A DNA stretch of 56,726 nt from an uncultured bacterium (GTDB lineage Bacteria; Verrucomicrobiota; Kiritimatiellia; RFP12; UBA1067), in NCBI GenBank assembly GCA_902802945.1, contig CADCOC010000033.1, forward strand, positions 1 to 56,726. The letters run 5' to 3'. Positions 35,068-43,862 of the stretch are shown in pieces (position 1 is the stretch's first letter; the number at the start of each line of letters is the position of its first letter). Both the position numbers and the translations under genes were made by a program. The notes under the pieces were generated by a model. It had not been told where the DNA came from. It ran no database searches and saw nothing but the letters and a program-made list of their open reading frames with translations.

Positions 35068-35595
35068 TTACGCGCGGATCGCCTCAATCTCCGCCGCAGA
35101 GCGCAGCTGCGCGAGGGCGTTCATCGTGGCCTTCACCACGTTGAGGCGGTTCTTGGAACCGAGGGACTTGCCCACGGCGTCGCGGATGCCGACGGCCTCG
35201 AGGACGGGGCGCATGCCGCCGCCGACGATGAGGCCCGTACCGGCGGGAGCCGGCTTGAGGATCACGCGGCCGCCGTCGCAGTCGCCTGCCACGTCGTGCG
35301 GGATCGTCACGCACACGACGTTGCCCTGCGCGTCCTTCTCGACGCGGAGGGTGACGGGGCGCATGGCCTTGCGGGCGGCCTCGCCGCCCTTGCGGATCGC
35401 GTCGGAAACCTCGTTCGCCTTGCCGAAGCCCACGCCCACCTTGCCCTCGTGGTCGCCCACGACGATGACGGCGGAGAAGGACATGCGGCGGCCGCCCTTG
35501 ACGGTCTTCGCGCAACGGTTGACGAACACGACCTTCTCGTCGAGATCGTCGGTCGCGCCGGATTCGCTGCGGCGCTTGTCGCGGTTCATAGCCAT
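35068..35595 (-). CDS. rpsE: Small ribosomal subunit protein S5
   Basis: A 175-residue protein with the S5 double-stranded RNA-binding N-domain (GGRRMSFSAVIVVGDHEGKVGVGFGKANEV) and the S5 C-domain (GTGLIVGGGMRPVLEAVGIRD). It contributes to decoding fidelity. Its ATG overlaps the rplR stop by one base (TAATG). Confidence 0.97.
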   Translation of the reverse strand: MAMNRDKRRSESGATDDLDEKVVFVNRCAKTVKGGRRMSFSAVIVVGDHEGKVGVGFGKANEVSDAIRKGGEAARKAMRPVTLRVEKDAQGNVVCVTIPHDVAGDCDGGRVILKPAPAGTGLIVGGGMRPVLEAVGIRDAVGKSLGSKNRLNVVKATMNALAQLRSAAEIEAIRA

Positions 35596-35963
35596 TATTC
35601 AGCCTCCTTGGCAGGTTTGTCGCTGATCGAGAGGCCGTTCTCGACGGCGCTCGCGACGATGGCCGCCACGCGGCCCGTGAACTTGAAGCCGCCGCGATCC
35701 ACGACGACGCGCGTGATGCCCTTCGCCTTCGCGGCCTCCGCCGCGGCGGCGCCGAGCTTCTTGGCGACTTCGAGGTTCGCCTTGGTCTCCTTCAGCGAGG
35801 AGGCCTGGGCGAGCGTGTTGCCGGCCGCGTCGTCGATGAACTGCACGTACATGTGCTTGTTCGTGATGCAGATCGACATGCGCGGACGCTCCACTGAGCC
35901 GATCACGCGCTGGCGGAGGCGTATGTGGCGCTTCACGCGCTGGTCTTTACGGTTGAAACTCAT
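35595..35963 (-). CDS. rplR: Large ribosomal subunit protein L18
   Basis: A 122-residue 5S-rRNA-binding protein; RMSICITNKHMYVQFIDDAAGNTLAQASS and GITRVVVDRGGFKFTGRVAAI are the family core. It lies 31 bp after rplF in the standard spc order. Confidence 0.96.
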   Translation of the reverse strand: MSFNRKDQRVKRHIRLRQRVIGSVERPRMSICITNKHMYVQFIDDAAGNTLAQASSLKETKANLEVAKKLGAAAAEAAKAKGITRVVVDRGGFKFTGRVAAIVASAVENGLSISDKPAKEAE

Positions 35964-35994
35964 TTCGTTTTCTCCGATTCAGGCAGCCTTCAGA

Positions 35995-36528
35995 TTAGGC
36001 CACCTTCTTGCCCTGTTTACGGCGGATGTGTTCGCCGAGGTACTTGATGCCCTTGCCCTTGTAGGGTTCGGCCGGATAGAAGCTGCGGATGCGCGCGGCG
36101 GACTCGCCCACGACCTCCTTGCTGATTCCCGTGAGGGTGACCTGCAGGCCGTCGTTCTCGACGGTGACCGTGAGGCCGTCCGGGATGTTGAAGATCTTCG
36201 GCGAGGCGAAGCCGAGCGACAGCGCGAGCTGCTTGCCCTGGAGGACGGCCTTGAAGCCGGTGCCCTCGATGACGAGCTGCTTCTTGTAGCCCTCGGACAC
36301 GCCCACCACGTTGTTGTGGATGAGCGCACGGGCGAGGCCGTGGTAGTTCTTGATCGTGTCGTCCTTGCGTTCGATCACGATCTTGCCCTCTTCGACCTTG
36401 GCCGTGATGCCGTCGTTCATGACGTAGGAAAGCTCGCCGAGCTTGCCCTTTACGGTGACCTTCTGGCCGTCCACCTTGGCGGTGACGCCGGCGGGGAGGA
36501 TCACGGGTTCTTTACCGATACGAGACAT
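35995..36528 (-). CDS. rplF: Large ribosomal subunit protein L6
   Basis: A 177-residue protein made of two repeated alpha/beta domains, opening MSRIGKEPVILPAGV and ending with the conserved PEPYKGKGIKY segment. It binds 23S rRNA near the factor-binding site. The length is standard and the position between rpsH and rplR is the usual one. Confidence 0.97.
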   Translation of the reverse strand: MSRIGKEPVILPAGVTAKVDGQKVTVKGKLGELSYVMNDGITAKVEEGKIVIERKDDTIKNYHGLARALIHNNVVGVSEGYKKQLVIEGTGFKAVLQGKQLALSLGFASPKIFNIPDGLTVTVENDGLQVTLTGISKEVVGESAARIRSFYPAEPYKGKGIKYLGEHIRRKQGKKVA

Positions 36529-36541
36529 TGTTCTGGACTCC

Positions 36542-36934
36542 TTACCAAACGGTGCAGATGAGTTCGCCGCCGACCTTCTGTTTCTTCGCCTCGAAACCGC
36601 TCATCACGCCCTTCGACGTGGAGAGCACCGCGAGACCCATACCGTCGAGGACGGACGGGATCTCGGAGCAGCCCACGAACTTGCGCAGGCCGGGCTTCGA
36701 CTGACGCGCAAGCCCGCGGATGGCCGGTTCGGCGCGGTCCGAGTACTTGAGCGTGATGACGAGCTTCTTCGGGAAGTCGGAGGTCGTGAACGCGTCCTGG
36801 ATGTAGCCGGACGCCTTCATTACCTTGGCGATTTCGGATTTGATGTTGGATGCCGGCGTAGAGACCTGCACGAGACGGGCCTTAAGCCCGTTGCGGATCG
36901 TTACCAGCATGTCGGAAATGGGATCGATTGTCAT
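36542..36934 (-). CDS. rpsH: Small ribosomal subunit protein S8
   Basis: A 130-residue 16S-rRNA-binding protein; DPISDMLVTIRNG opens it, and the C-terminus has LGLAVLSTSKGVM-like sequence (MGLAVLSTSKGVM) and ends GELICTVW. In E. coli it represses its own operon, a role that may apply here. Confidence 0.97.
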   Translation of the reverse strand: MTIDPISDMLVTIRNGLKARLVQVSTPASNIKSEIAKVMKASGYIQDAFTTSDFPKKLVITLKYSDRAEPAIRGLARQSKPGLRKFVGCSEIPSVLDGMGLAVLSTSKGVMSGFEAKKQKVGGELICTVW

Positions 36935-36955
36935 TTGTTCAGTTCCTTTCCGAGT

Positions 36956-37195
36956 TTACCACGAGGCCTTGGTGACGCCGGGAATGAGACCGTTCACCGC
37001 GAGTTCGCGGAAGCAGAGACGGCAGACGCCGAACTTCCGCATGTACGCATGGCGGCGGCCGCAGATGCGGCAGCGGTTGTACGCGCGCACGTTCGCCTTC
37101 GTGAGGGGCTTCTTGCCCTCGGCGACGCGCTTGGCGTCCTTTGCCTTCGCCGTCCACAGGCGGGCGGCCTTTTCCATCAGACATTTCTTAGCCAT
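36956..37195 (-). CDS. rpsN: Small ribosomal subunit protein S14, zinc-binding type
   Basis: A 79-residue S14 with two CxxC pairs ([21 protein letters not shown]) that bind zinc, the C+ form. It is longer at the N-terminus than the usual 61-residue zinc type. The C-terminal IPGVTKASW is typical. It lies 3 bp after rplE. Confidence 0.95.
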   Translation of the reverse strand: MAKKCLMEKAARLWTAKAKDAKRVAEGKKPLTKANVRAYNRCRICGRRHAYMRKFGVCRLCFRELAVNGLIPGVTKASW

Positions 37196-37198
37196 GAA

Positions 37199-37735
37199 TT
37201 AGTTCCTCCCCGCAAACGGCATGCCGAGCGCGGTCAGCAGCTCCTTGGCGGCCTTGTTGTCCTTCGAACTGGTCACGAACGTCACGTCCATGCCGCAATT
37301 GGGGCCCGTCGCTTCCACGAGTTCCGGGAAGATCGCGTGCTCCTTGAGGCCGAGCGTGTAGTTGCCGCGGCCGTCGAAGCCGCGGTTCGGCACGCCGCGG
37401 AAGTCGCGGATGCGCGGGAGCGCCGCGTTGATGAGGCGCTCCGCGAATTCCCACATGCGGTCGCCGCGGAGGGTGACCTTCGCGCCGATGACCATGCCCT
37501 CGCGCAGCTTGAAGTTCGAAATGGACTTCTTCGCCTTGCAGAGGAGGGGACGCTGGCCCGTGATCGCCGTGAGGTCGTCAACGATGCCCTTCTGCTCGTC
37601 CTTGGAGACGATGCCGAAGCCCATGTTGACCACGATCTTCTGTAGACGCGGGACAAGCATCCGGTTCGTCGTGCCGAGTTTCTGCTCGAGCTCGCCGATG
37701 ATGCGGTTTGTGTATTCTTCTTTCAGCTTAGCCAT
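37199..37735 (-). CDS. rplE: Large ribosomal subunit protein L5
   Basis: A 178-residue protein binding 5S rRNA and contacting S13 in the small subunit. VPRLQKIVVNMGFG and DFRGVPNRGFDGRGNYTLGLKEHAIFPE are characteristic. Confidence 0.97.
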   Translation of the reverse strand: MAKLKEEYTNRIIGELEQKLGTTNRMLVPRLQKIVVNMGFGIVSKDEQKGIVDDLTAITGQRPLLCKAKKSISNFKLREGMVIGAKVTLRGDRMWEFAERLINAALPRIRDFRGVPNRGFDGRGNYTLGLKEHAIFPELVEATGPNCGMDVTFVTSSKDNKAAKELLTALGMPFAGRN

Positions 37736-37745
37736 GACGAGTTCC

Positions 37746-38057
37746 TCAGATGATCTTCCCGGAGGCCTTCAGCTTGCGCACCTTCTTGCCGTCTTTCTCG
37801 GCAGTGGACACGCGCGAGCCCTTCTTCGCGTCGGGGTCGTAGGGCATCAGCTTGCAGAGGGCAATAGGAAACTCCCTGTCGACAAGGCCGCCCTGCGTCC
37901 GCTCGGTGCGGCGGACGGCCTTCTTGTGGACGTTGATGCCGGACACGATCGCCGTGCCCTTCTTGGCGTCCACCTTCTGAACGACCCCGGTGCGCCCGGC
38001 GTCGTTTCCGTGAGTCACGATCACGGTGTCGTTCTTGCGAATACGTGCGATACTCAT
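37746..38057 (-). CDS. rplX: Large ribosomal subunit protein L24
   Basis: A 103-residue protein with an N-terminal KOW motif (IRKNDTVIVTHGNDAGRTGVVQKV) that starts 50S assembly. The C-terminal lysine-rich end is normal. Confidence 0.95.
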   Translation of the reverse strand: MSIARIRKNDTVIVTHGNDAGRTGVVQKVDAKKGTAIVSGINVHKKAVRRTERTQGGLVDREFPIALCKLMPYDPDAKKGSRVSTAEKDGKKVRKLKASGKII

Positions 38058-38069
38058 GATGCGCTCCTC

Positions 38070-38435
38070 TTAGACCACTTCCGGGGCCATGGACAGGATT
38101 TTCATGTAGTTCTTCTCGCGCAGCTCACGCGGAACGGGCCCGAACACGCGGGACCCGATCGGGTTGAGCTTGGAGTCGACGAGAACGCAGGCGTTCTGGT
38201 CGAAGTGCACCCGCTGGCCGTCCTCGCGGACGATCGGCGCGCCCGTGCGGATGATAACCGCCGTGGCGACCTGGCCCTTGCGGATCGAACCCGTGGGGCT
38301 CGCCTCCTTGATGGCGACGCGGATCACGTCGCCGAGGTGCGCGTACTCCTTGCGCTGCTTGAGAATGCGGAAGCACATGGCGCGCTTGGCGCCCGTGTTG
38401 TCCGCGACAACGAGGTTTGTCAGTTCCTGGATCAT
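38070..38435 (-). CDS. rplN: Large ribosomal subunit protein L14
   Basis: A 121-residue protein with the opening MIQELTNLVVADNTGAKRA and the family motif GQVATAVIIRTGAPIVREDGQ. It forms a bridge between subunits. The stop is 12 bp before rplX. Confidence 0.97.
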   Translation of the reverse strand: MIQELTNLVVADNTGAKRAMCFRILKQRKEYAHLGDVIRVAIKEASPTGSIRKGQVATAVIIRTGAPIVREDGQRVHFDQNACVLVDSKLNPIGSRVFGPVPRELREKNYMKILSMAPEVV

Positions 38436-38436
38436 G

Positions 38437-38697
38437 TCACTTCGCCTCCGGCGCCACTATGCGCCAACGCTTTGTCGCGCTCAGGGGGCGCGTTTCCATG
38501 ATCGTCACAACGTCGCCGACCTTTGCGGTGTCGGCCTCGTCGTGCGCGTGGTACTTCTTCGAGCGCACGACCACCTTCCCGTAGACGGGATGGCGCTCGC
38601 GGTAGGTCACCTGGACGACGACGCTCTTCGCGCCCATCTTCGAGACGACCGTGCCCTTGCGGACCTTCCGTGCGCCGCGCTTTTCTTCATTCGCCAT
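38437..38697 (-). CDS. rpsQ: Small ribosomal subunit protein S17
   Basis: An 86-residue OB-fold 16S-rRNA-binding protein; [17 protein letters not shown] and [18 protein letters not shown] are the conserved parts. ATG at 38697 is 1 bp after the rpmC stop; the frame upstream is rpmC shadow. Confidence 0.96.
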   Translation of the reverse strand: MANEEKRGARKVRKGTVVSKMGAKSVVVQVTYRERHPVYGKVVVRSKKYHAHDEADTAKVGDVVTIMETRPLSATKRWRIVAPEAK

Positions 38698-38698
38698 G

Positions 38699-38899
38699 TT
38701 ACTTGGCCTCCTTCTTCGCGGCGGCCTGGACCGTGAGCATGCGCGCGACTTCGCGGCGCAGCTGGCGGATCCTAGCCGGCTTTTCAACGTCAACCTTCGA
38801 CGCGAGCTTCAGCTTCAGGTCGTTGAGTTCCTTGCGGACCTCGCGGATCTTCGCCTCGAGCTCCTCGGCGCCGAGTTCCTTCAGTTCGTTCGTCTTCAT
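38699..38899 (-). CDS. rpmC: Large ribosomal subunit protein L29
   Basis: A 66-residue two-helix protein near the peptide exit tunnel. [18 protein letters not shown] and the later [16 protein letters not shown] segment are typical. ATG at 38899 overlaps the rplP TGA. Confidence 0.95.
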   Translation of the reverse strand: MKTNELKELGAEELEAKIREVRKELNDLKLKLASKVDVEKPARIRQLRREVARMLTVQAAAKKEAK

Positions 38900-39321
38900 C
38901 AGATCTTCACTCCTGCACGCGTGATGAACTTCGTGTGGATGCCGATCTTCGTGGCGGCGAGGCGGAGGCACTCGCGCGCCACCTCCTCGGATACGCCGCC
39001 AAGCTCGAACAGCACCTTGCCGGGGAGGACAACGGCCACCCAGAACTCAGGGTTGCCCTTGCCCCCGCCCATGCGCACTTCGATTGGCTTGCGCGTGACC
39101 GGCTTGTCCGGGAACATGCGGATCCAGAGCTTGCCCTTGCGCTTCATCTCGCGGTTGATCGCGACGCGGCAGGCTTCGATCTGCGTGGCGGTGAGGAACC
39201 CGCGCGTGGTCGCCTTGAGGCCGAACTCGCCGTATGCGAGCTCGGCGCCCGAGGTGGCCCAGCCGCCGCGGTTGCCCTTGGACTGTTTACGGTACTTGAC
39301 CCTCTTAGGCATCAACGGCAT
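38899..39321 (-). CDS. rplP: Large ribosomal subunit protein L16
   Basis: A 140-residue protein close to the peptidyl-transferase centre. [18 protein letters not shown] opens it, and [22 protein letters not shown] is the family hallmark. It starts 3 bp after rpsC. Confidence 0.97.
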   Translation of the reverse strand: MPLMPKRVKYRKQSKGNRGGWATSGAELAYGEFGLKATTRGFLTATQIEACRVAINREMKRKGKLWIRMFPDKPVTRKPIEVRMGGGKGNPEFWVAVVLPGKVLFELGGVSEEVARECLRLAATKIGIHTKFITRAGVKI

Positions 39322-39324
39322 GAC

Positions 39325-40026
39325 TTACCTCCGCTCCTTGCGCTCGCCGCGCTCGCCCCGTTCGCCGCGCTCGCGGCGGCCTTCCGGACGGCGGGTCGGC
39401 TGGAAATCCTCGCGCTTGCAGATCCACACCTTCACGCCGATCTTGCCGGCGGTGGTGTTGGCCTCCGCAAACCCGTAGTCGATGTTCGCCCGCAGCGTGT
39501 GCAGCGGGACCTTGCCCTCGCGGCCCCATTCGACGCGCGCGATTTCCGCGCCGTTGATGCGGCCAGAGGCGTGAATCTTGATGCCGTCCACGCCCATGTC
39601 GATGGCGAGCTTCTGGGCCCGCTTCATCGCGCGCTTGAGCGCGATGCGGCGCTCGAGCTGCTGGGCGATGGACTCGGCGACAAGCTGTGCGTCCGCGTCC
39701 GCGTCGCGCACTTCCTTGATCTCGAGGTAGACTTCCTTCTTGGTAAGCTTCTCGAGGTCGGTGCGGACGTTGTCCACGTCCTGCCCCTTCTTGCCGATGA
39801 TCACGCCGGGGCGGGCGCTGAAGAGGCTCACGCGCACGCGGTTGGCGTAGCGCTCGATGAGCACCTTCGAAAGGGCCGCCTCCGCAAAGCGCTTCTTGAC
39901 GGCCTCGCGAATCTTCTGGTCCTCGACCAGGAAGTCGGCGAACGCCCTCTTGGGCGCGAACCAGCGGCTGCGCCAAGCGCGGTTGACGGGCAGGCGGAAC
40001 CCGGTCGGATTGACTTTCTGTCCCAT
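39325..40026 (-). CDS. rpsC: Small ribosomal subunit protein S3
   Basis: A 233-residue protein at the mRNA entry, with a KH domain ([25 protein letters not shown]) and the C-terminal S3 domain ([19 protein letters not shown]). The last 20 residues are an RGERGE repeat tail, encoded by a 9-bp DNA repeat, a common extension in this protein. Confidence 0.97.
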   Translation of the reverse strand: MGQKVNPTGFRLPVNRAWRSRWFAPKRAFADFLVEDQKIREAVKKRFAEAALSKVLIERYANRVRVSLFSARPGVIIGKKGQDVDNVRTDLEKLTKKEVYLEIKEVRDADADAQLVAESIAQQLERRIALKRAMKRAQKLAIDMGVDGIKIHASGRINGAEIARVEWGREGKVPLHTLRANIDYGFAEANTTAGKIGVKVWICKREDFQPTRRPEGRRERGERGERGERKERR

Positions 40027-40027
40027 A

Positions 40028-40372
40028 TTACTTGCTCTCCTTGCCGTCCGTCAGGACGACCTTGCAGTGGCAGAGGCGGTGCGCGATCGGATGCGCCGAG
40101 CCGCGCGCCGTCGGCCAGAAGCGGCGGATGCGCACGGACTCGTCGAACACGCAGAGCTTGACGGTGAGCGCGTCGGCGTCCAGACCGTTGTTGTTCTTCG
40201 CGTTCGCGACAGCGCTCAGCAGCGTCTTCTTAAGGATCCCCGCCGCCTTCTTCGGCGAGAACTCCACTACCTTCAGGGCGGCCGCAACCGGCAGGCCCTG
40301 ACACTCGCGCGCAAGCGGACGGCCCTTGGCCGCCGACATGCGGGCGTTCTTTGTAAGTGCAATCACTTCCAT
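40028..40372 (-). CDS. rplV: Large ribosomal subunit protein L22
   Basis: A 114-residue exit-tunnel protein. [22 protein letters not shown] at the front and [18 protein letters not shown] in the middle are typical. The tunnel hairpin is close to [16 protein letters not shown], which carries a Trp where GRA is more usual. Confidence 0.95.
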   Translation of the reverse strand: MEVIALTKNARMSAAKGRPLARECQGLPVAAALKVVEFSPKKAAGILKKTLLSAVANAKNNNGLDADALTVKLCVFDESVRIRRFWPTARGSAHPIAHRLCHCKVVLTDGKESK

Positions 40373-40382
40373 GACTCAGTCC

Positions 40383-40664
40383 TTACTTCTTGTCGGCCTT
40401 GTCGACGTGGGCGCCGTGCGACTTGAACGTGCGCGTGGGCGCGAACTCGCCGAGCCGGTGCCCGACCATGTTCTCCGTAATCTTGATCGGGAGATGGACC
40501 TTGCCGTTGTGGATGGCGAACGTCAATCCCACGAAATCGGGGAGCACCATCGAGCGGCGGCTCCACGTCTTGATCGGCTGCTTCTTTCCGGCGGCCGACA
40601 TCTTCTGGACCTTCCGCAGGAGGGATTCCTCCACGTACGGTCCCTTCTTGAGTGAACGCGACAT
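40383..40664 (-). CDS. rpsS: Small ribosomal subunit protein S19
   Basis: A 93-residue 30S head protein. [32 protein letters not shown] and [16 protein letters not shown] give an unambiguous match. It lies 3 bp after rplB. Confidence 0.97.
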   Translation of the reverse strand: MSRSLKKGPYVEESLLRKVQKMSAAGKKQPIKTWSRRSMVLPDFVGLTFAIHNGKVHLPIKITENMVGHRLGEFAPTRTFKSHGAHVDKADKK

Positions 40665-40667
40665 GTG

Positions 40668-41492
40668 TTACTTTCTCCGCTTGACGATGACTTTGTTCGA
40701 GGACTTGCCGGGCTTGCGCGTCTTGCCGCCCTTCGCGAGCTGTCCCCACGGTGAGCACGGGTTCGTGCCGCCGGACGTACGGCCTTCGCCGCCGCCCATC
40801 GGGTGGTCCACAGGGTTCATCGCGACGCCGCGCACCGTCGGGCGGATGCCCAGGTAGCGCTTGCGGCCGGCCTTGCCGAGCTTGATGGAGCCCCAGTCCT
40901 TGTTGCCCACGGCGCCGACCGTGGCCTTGCAGCGCGCGCTGAAGAGACGCACTTCGCCCGAAGAGAGCTTGAGCGTCACCGTGTCCTTGTCGCGCGCCAT
41001 GACCTGCGCCTCGGTGCCTGCCGAGCGCGCGAGCTTGGCGCCCTGACCCGGCACGAGCTCAACGGCGTGCACGAACAGGCCGAGCGGAATCTGACCGAGC
41101 GGGAGGCAGTTGCCCACCGTAGCCTCGGCCTTCGCGCCGCTCATCACCTTCATGCCCACCTTGAGGCCCTCGGGCGCGAGGATGTAAGTCTTCACGCCGT
41201 CGGCATACTCGAGGAGCGCGAGGTTCGCGCTGCGGTTGGGATCGTACGCGATCGCCTTGACCTCGGCCTCGACTCCGTCCTTCTCGCGGCGGAAGTCGAC
41301 GATGCGGATGCGCCGCTTGGCGCCGCCGCCGCGGTGGCGCGTCGTGATGCGGCCCTGGTTGTTACGGCCTGCGGTCTTGCGCTTCGCGCGCGTCAGGCTC
41401 TTCACCGGCTTCTTCTCGGTGATCTCCTCGAACGTGGAGGCCACGCGGAAGCGCATCCCCTGCGAACGGGCTTTAAACGTCTTGAGTGCCAT
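40668..41492 (-). CDS. rplB: Large ribosomal subunit protein L2
   Basis: A 274-residue protein needed for subunit joining and peptidyl transfer. GRNNQGRITTRHRGGGAKR near residue 43 and the C-terminal GVAMNPVDHPMGGGEGRTSGG loop with its key His are intact. Confidence 0.98.
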   Translation of the reverse strand: MALKTFKARSQGMRFRVASTFEEITEKKPVKSLTRAKRKTAGRNNQGRITTRHRGGGAKRRIRIVDFRREKDGVEAEVKAIAYDPNRSANLALLEYADGVKTYILAPEGLKVGMKVMSGAKAEATVGNCLPLGQIPLGLFVHAVELVPGQGAKLARSAGTEAQVMARDKDTVTLKLSSGEVRLFSARCKATVGAVGNKDWGSIKLGKAGRKRYLGIRPTVRGVAMNPVDHPMGGGEGRTSGGTNPCSPWGQLAKGGKTRKPGKSSNKVIVKRRK

Positions 41493-41509
41493 ATTGCGGT
41501 TCCTCTCCC

Positions 41510-41788
41510 TTACACGATTTCAATGCGCTCGCCGGGCTTGACTTCGACGATCGCGCGCTTCCAGGTGGTTTCCGTGACCTGGCGGCGCGTGCCGCGAACC
41601 GTGCGGAGACCGCCCTTCACGTTGACCGTGCGCACCGCGAGGACGTGCACGCCGAAACGCTCTTCCACCGCCTGGCGGATCTGGGGCTTCGTCGCATCCT
41701 TGTCCACCTCGAGGAAGTACTGGTTGAGCGCGCTCAGGCGCGAGCTCTTCTCCGAGAGGATCAGTCGCTTGATGATTTCACGGGCCAT
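41510..41788 (-). CDS. rplW: Large ribosomal subunit protein L23
   Basis: A 92-residue protein at the exit tunnel where trigger factor and SRP dock. LILSEKSSRLSALNQYFLEVDKDATKPQIRQAVE is the family pattern. It overlaps the rplD stop by one base (TAATG). Confidence 0.95.
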   Translation of the reverse strand: MAREIIKRLILSEKSSRLSALNQYFLEVDKDATKPQIRQAVEERFGVHVLAVRTVNVKGGLRTVRGTRRQVTETTWKRAIVEVKPGERIEIV

Positions 41789-42429
41789 TACTTCTCCTCC
41801 TTGTTGCCGGCCACACGGGCCATGAGGGCGTCATAGCCGGCCTTGTCGCACACGATCTTCCTGAAGAGGAGAACCGCGTACGGGTTGATCTCCTGGGCGG
41901 TCGCGGAGTCGACGCGAGGCAGGTTGCGCACCATGCGGTCGATCGTCTCGTTGATGTCCGCCGTCACGACGAGCGCGCTGCGGTCAACCCCGATCTTCTT
42001 CAGGAACGCCGCCATCAGCTTCGTCTTGGGCGCCTCGAAGGCGAACTCGCTCACCACCAGCACGTCGCCAGCCTGGATCTTCTCCGAGACGGCGCGCGCG
42101 AACGCGAGCTTCATCACCTTCTTGTTCACCTTCAGGCCGAAGTCGCGGGGCTTCGGACCATGCGCCACGCCGCCGCCGCGCCACACCGGGCTCTGGCGGA
42201 AACCGGCGCGGGCGTTGCCCGTGCCCTTCTGCTTCCAGGGCTTCTTGTTGGAGCCGGCGACTTCGCCCTTGCCCTTCGTGGAGGCCGTGCCCGCGCGCAT
42301 CGCGTTGCGGATGGCCACCACCGCGTCCTTGAGCGCCTGCGCGCCCTTGTCCAGGACGAGCGCGGCGTCGTCGACCGCGATGTCGGCACCGGCCTCGCCG
42401 GCGGACGTGTACTGCTTAATCGTACTCAT
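41788..42429 (-). CDS. rplD: Large ribosomal subunit protein L4
   Basis: A 213-residue protein. The tunnel loop segment (KGKGEVAGSNKKPWKQKGTGNARAG...SPVWRGGGVAHGPKPRDF) is clear. In E. coli L4 represses the S10 operon through the leader RNA; the long leader here leaves room for such control. Confidence 0.97.
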   Translation of the reverse strand: MSTIKQYTSAGEAGADIAVDDAALVLDKGAQALKDAVVAIRNAMRAGTASTKGKGEVAGSNKKPWKQKGTGNARAGFRQSPVWRGGGVAHGPKPRDFGLKVNKKVMKLAFARAVSEKIQAGDVLVVSEFAFEAPKTKLMAAFLKKIGVDRSALVVTADINETIDRMVRNLPRVDSATAQEINPYAVLLFRKIVCDKAGYDALMARVAGNKEEK

Positions 42430-42432
42430 GTC

Positions 42433-43104
42433 TTACTTCGCCCCTTTCTTCGCCTTGAACGCGAGGGCCGCGTTCTTGAGGGACTTGCGGACGATCACCG
42501 TGCCGTTGCGGGCGCCGGGGATCGAACCCTTTACGAGAATCACGTTGTCTTCGGGACGGATCTGCACCACCTCGAGGTTAACCGCCGTGCGGTTCACGTC
42601 GCCCATGTGGCCGGGCATCTTCTTGCCCTTCTCGATCCAGCCGGGGAGGTCGCGCGCGGCGAGGCCGCCCGTGCGGCGCTTCGAATGGCCGCCGTGCGTC
42701 ATGTTGCCGCCCGCGAAGCCGTAGCGGCGGAGAACGCCCGCGAACCCGCGGCCCTTCGTCACGCCCGTCACGTCAACAAACTTGACGCCGTCGAAGTTGG
42801 CTACCGTGAGCACGTCGCCCACCTTTACCTCTTCGCCGGCGTCTGGCGCGAATTCCTTGAGGATGCGCACCTTCTTGTCCTTCAGGCCGCCCGTCTTCTC
42901 CTGATGGCCCGCGACGGCCTTCGTGAGACGGTGCGCCTTCTGCTCGCCGAAACCGAGCTGGGCGGCAACGTAGCCGTCCTTGTCAAGCGTCTTCACCTGG
43001 ACGACCGGGCAGGGACCGACTTCGATCACGGTCACGCACACGCGCTTCCCGTCGTCGGTGAACACCTGGGTCATTCCGATTTTCTTTCCAATCAAACCTT
43101 CCAT
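42433..43104 (-). CDS. rplC: Large ribosomal subunit protein L3
   Basis: A 223-residue early-assembly protein. [22 protein letters not shown] opens it; [20 protein letters not shown] ([16 protein letters not shown]) and [17 protein letters not shown] are conserved, with the Gln-methylation site region before them. Confidence 0.97.
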   Translation of the reverse strand: MEGLIGKKIGMTQVFTDDGKRVCVTVIEVGPCPVVQVKTLDKDGYVAAQLGFGEQKAHRLTKAVAGHQEKTGGLKDKKVRILKEFAPDAGEEVKVGDVLTVANFDGVKFVDVTGVTKGRGFAGVLRRYGFAGGNMTHGGHSKRRTGGLAARDLPGWIEKGKKMPGHMGDVNRTAVNLEVVQIRPEDNVILVKGSIPGARNGTVIVRKSLKNAALAFKAKKGAK

Positions 43105-43114
43105 TGCGCCCTCC

Positions 43115-43423
43115 TTACACCTTGATGGTGATGTCGACGCCCGCAGGCAGGTTCAGCTTCTTCAGTTCGTCGATCGTCTTCGCCGTGGGGTTGACGATGT
43201 CGAGCAGGCGCTTGTGCGTCCGCATCTCGAACTGATCCATGCTCTTCTTGTCCACGTTCGGCGAACGGTTCACGGTGAACCGCTCGACGCGCGTCGGCAG
43301 CGGGATCGGGCCCACCACCTGCGCACCCGTCCCGCGGGCCGTGTCGATGATTCCACCGACGGCCTTGTCCAGCACACGATGGTCGTATGCCTGCAGGCGG
43401 ATGCGTACTCTCTGCTGTTGCAT
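43115..43423 (-). CDS. rpsJ: Small ribosomal subunit protein S10
   Basis: A 102-residue 30S head protein, also a NusA/NusB antitermination partner in other bacteria. [18 protein letters not shown] and [35 protein letters not shown] are diagnostic. It is the first gene of the cluster, 280 nt after the promoter. Confidence 0.98.
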   Translation of the reverse strand: MQQQRVRIRLQAYDHRVLDKAVGGIIDTARGTGAQVVGPIPLPTRVERFTVNRSPNVDKKSMDQFEMRTHKRLLDIVNPTAKTIDELKKLNLPAGVDITIKV

Positions 43424-43704
43424 TTCTGTTCTTCTTTCGTTTTGCTTTTTACCTAGTACCTGCCCTTCAACGGCTCCGACATCGCCGGGCGGCCTTGCGC
43501 CGTTGCCTGCGCGGTTCCCGCAAGAACCGTCTCGGAGTTGAGTTTCCGGTCAGTCCAACCCGTCGGAGAGCATGGCCCGAAATGGAACGCGCCCGCGGCG
43601 CCTTCCCGGCACTGCGGGCACGTATGTCCCTTTGCCGGACGCATCCAGTGCCTTCCCGAGGCTGCCGGACCGTATCTCGAACTCTAGACCCTCTTGGGGT
43701 TTGG
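43424..43704 (-). ncRNA. Structured leader of the S10 operon (candidate autoregulatory RNA)
   Basis: About 280 nt separate the predicted promoter from rpsJ. Visible stems on the transcript are GGCACTG/CAGTGCC (43656-43650 with 43612-43606), CGGTTC/GAACCG (43531-43526 with 43519-43514), and CAACGGC/GCCGTTG (43504-43498 with 43473-43467), the last close to the rpsJ ribosome-binding site. A 63-codon frame (43644-43453) with GGAAGG before its ATG and a CPQC motif also lies here; it may be a small protein or chance. I do not recognise the RNA as SRP RNA, tmRNA, 6S RNA or RNase P RNA. Confidence 0.5.
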
Positions 43705-43710
43705 GCGGAT

Positions 43711-43740
43711 AGTATATCATAATGAGACGCTGACGCGCAA
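43711..43740 (-). promoter_or_regulatory. Promoter of the S10-spc ribosomal protein cluster
   Basis: On the minus strand TATGATATACT contains -10 TATACT (43716-43711) with an extended TG element; TTGCGC (43740-43735) lies 18 bp upstream as a possible -35. The expected start is near 43704. Confidence 0.55.
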
Positions 43741-43862
43741 GGGGTAAAAATGCAAAAATTCACAATTCATCTAATGAGTCACTTTCATCACCGTGCCAAC
43801 AAAAAAATGAGCCGGCTTAACCTAAAATTGGATGCCTACACTGTCTCTTGCTAGATTTACTT

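Noticed and set aside
34977..35087. N-terminal extension of L15 through the hairpins
   Set aside because: The family start is at 34976 with its own ribosome-binding sequence, and the extension is only hairpin repeat in translation.
39340..39395. 9-bp repeat in plus-strand DNA near the end of rpsC
   Set aside because: It encodes the RGERGE tail of S3, a common coding repeat, and lacks the fixed-tetramer and free-spacer pattern of the CTAG array.
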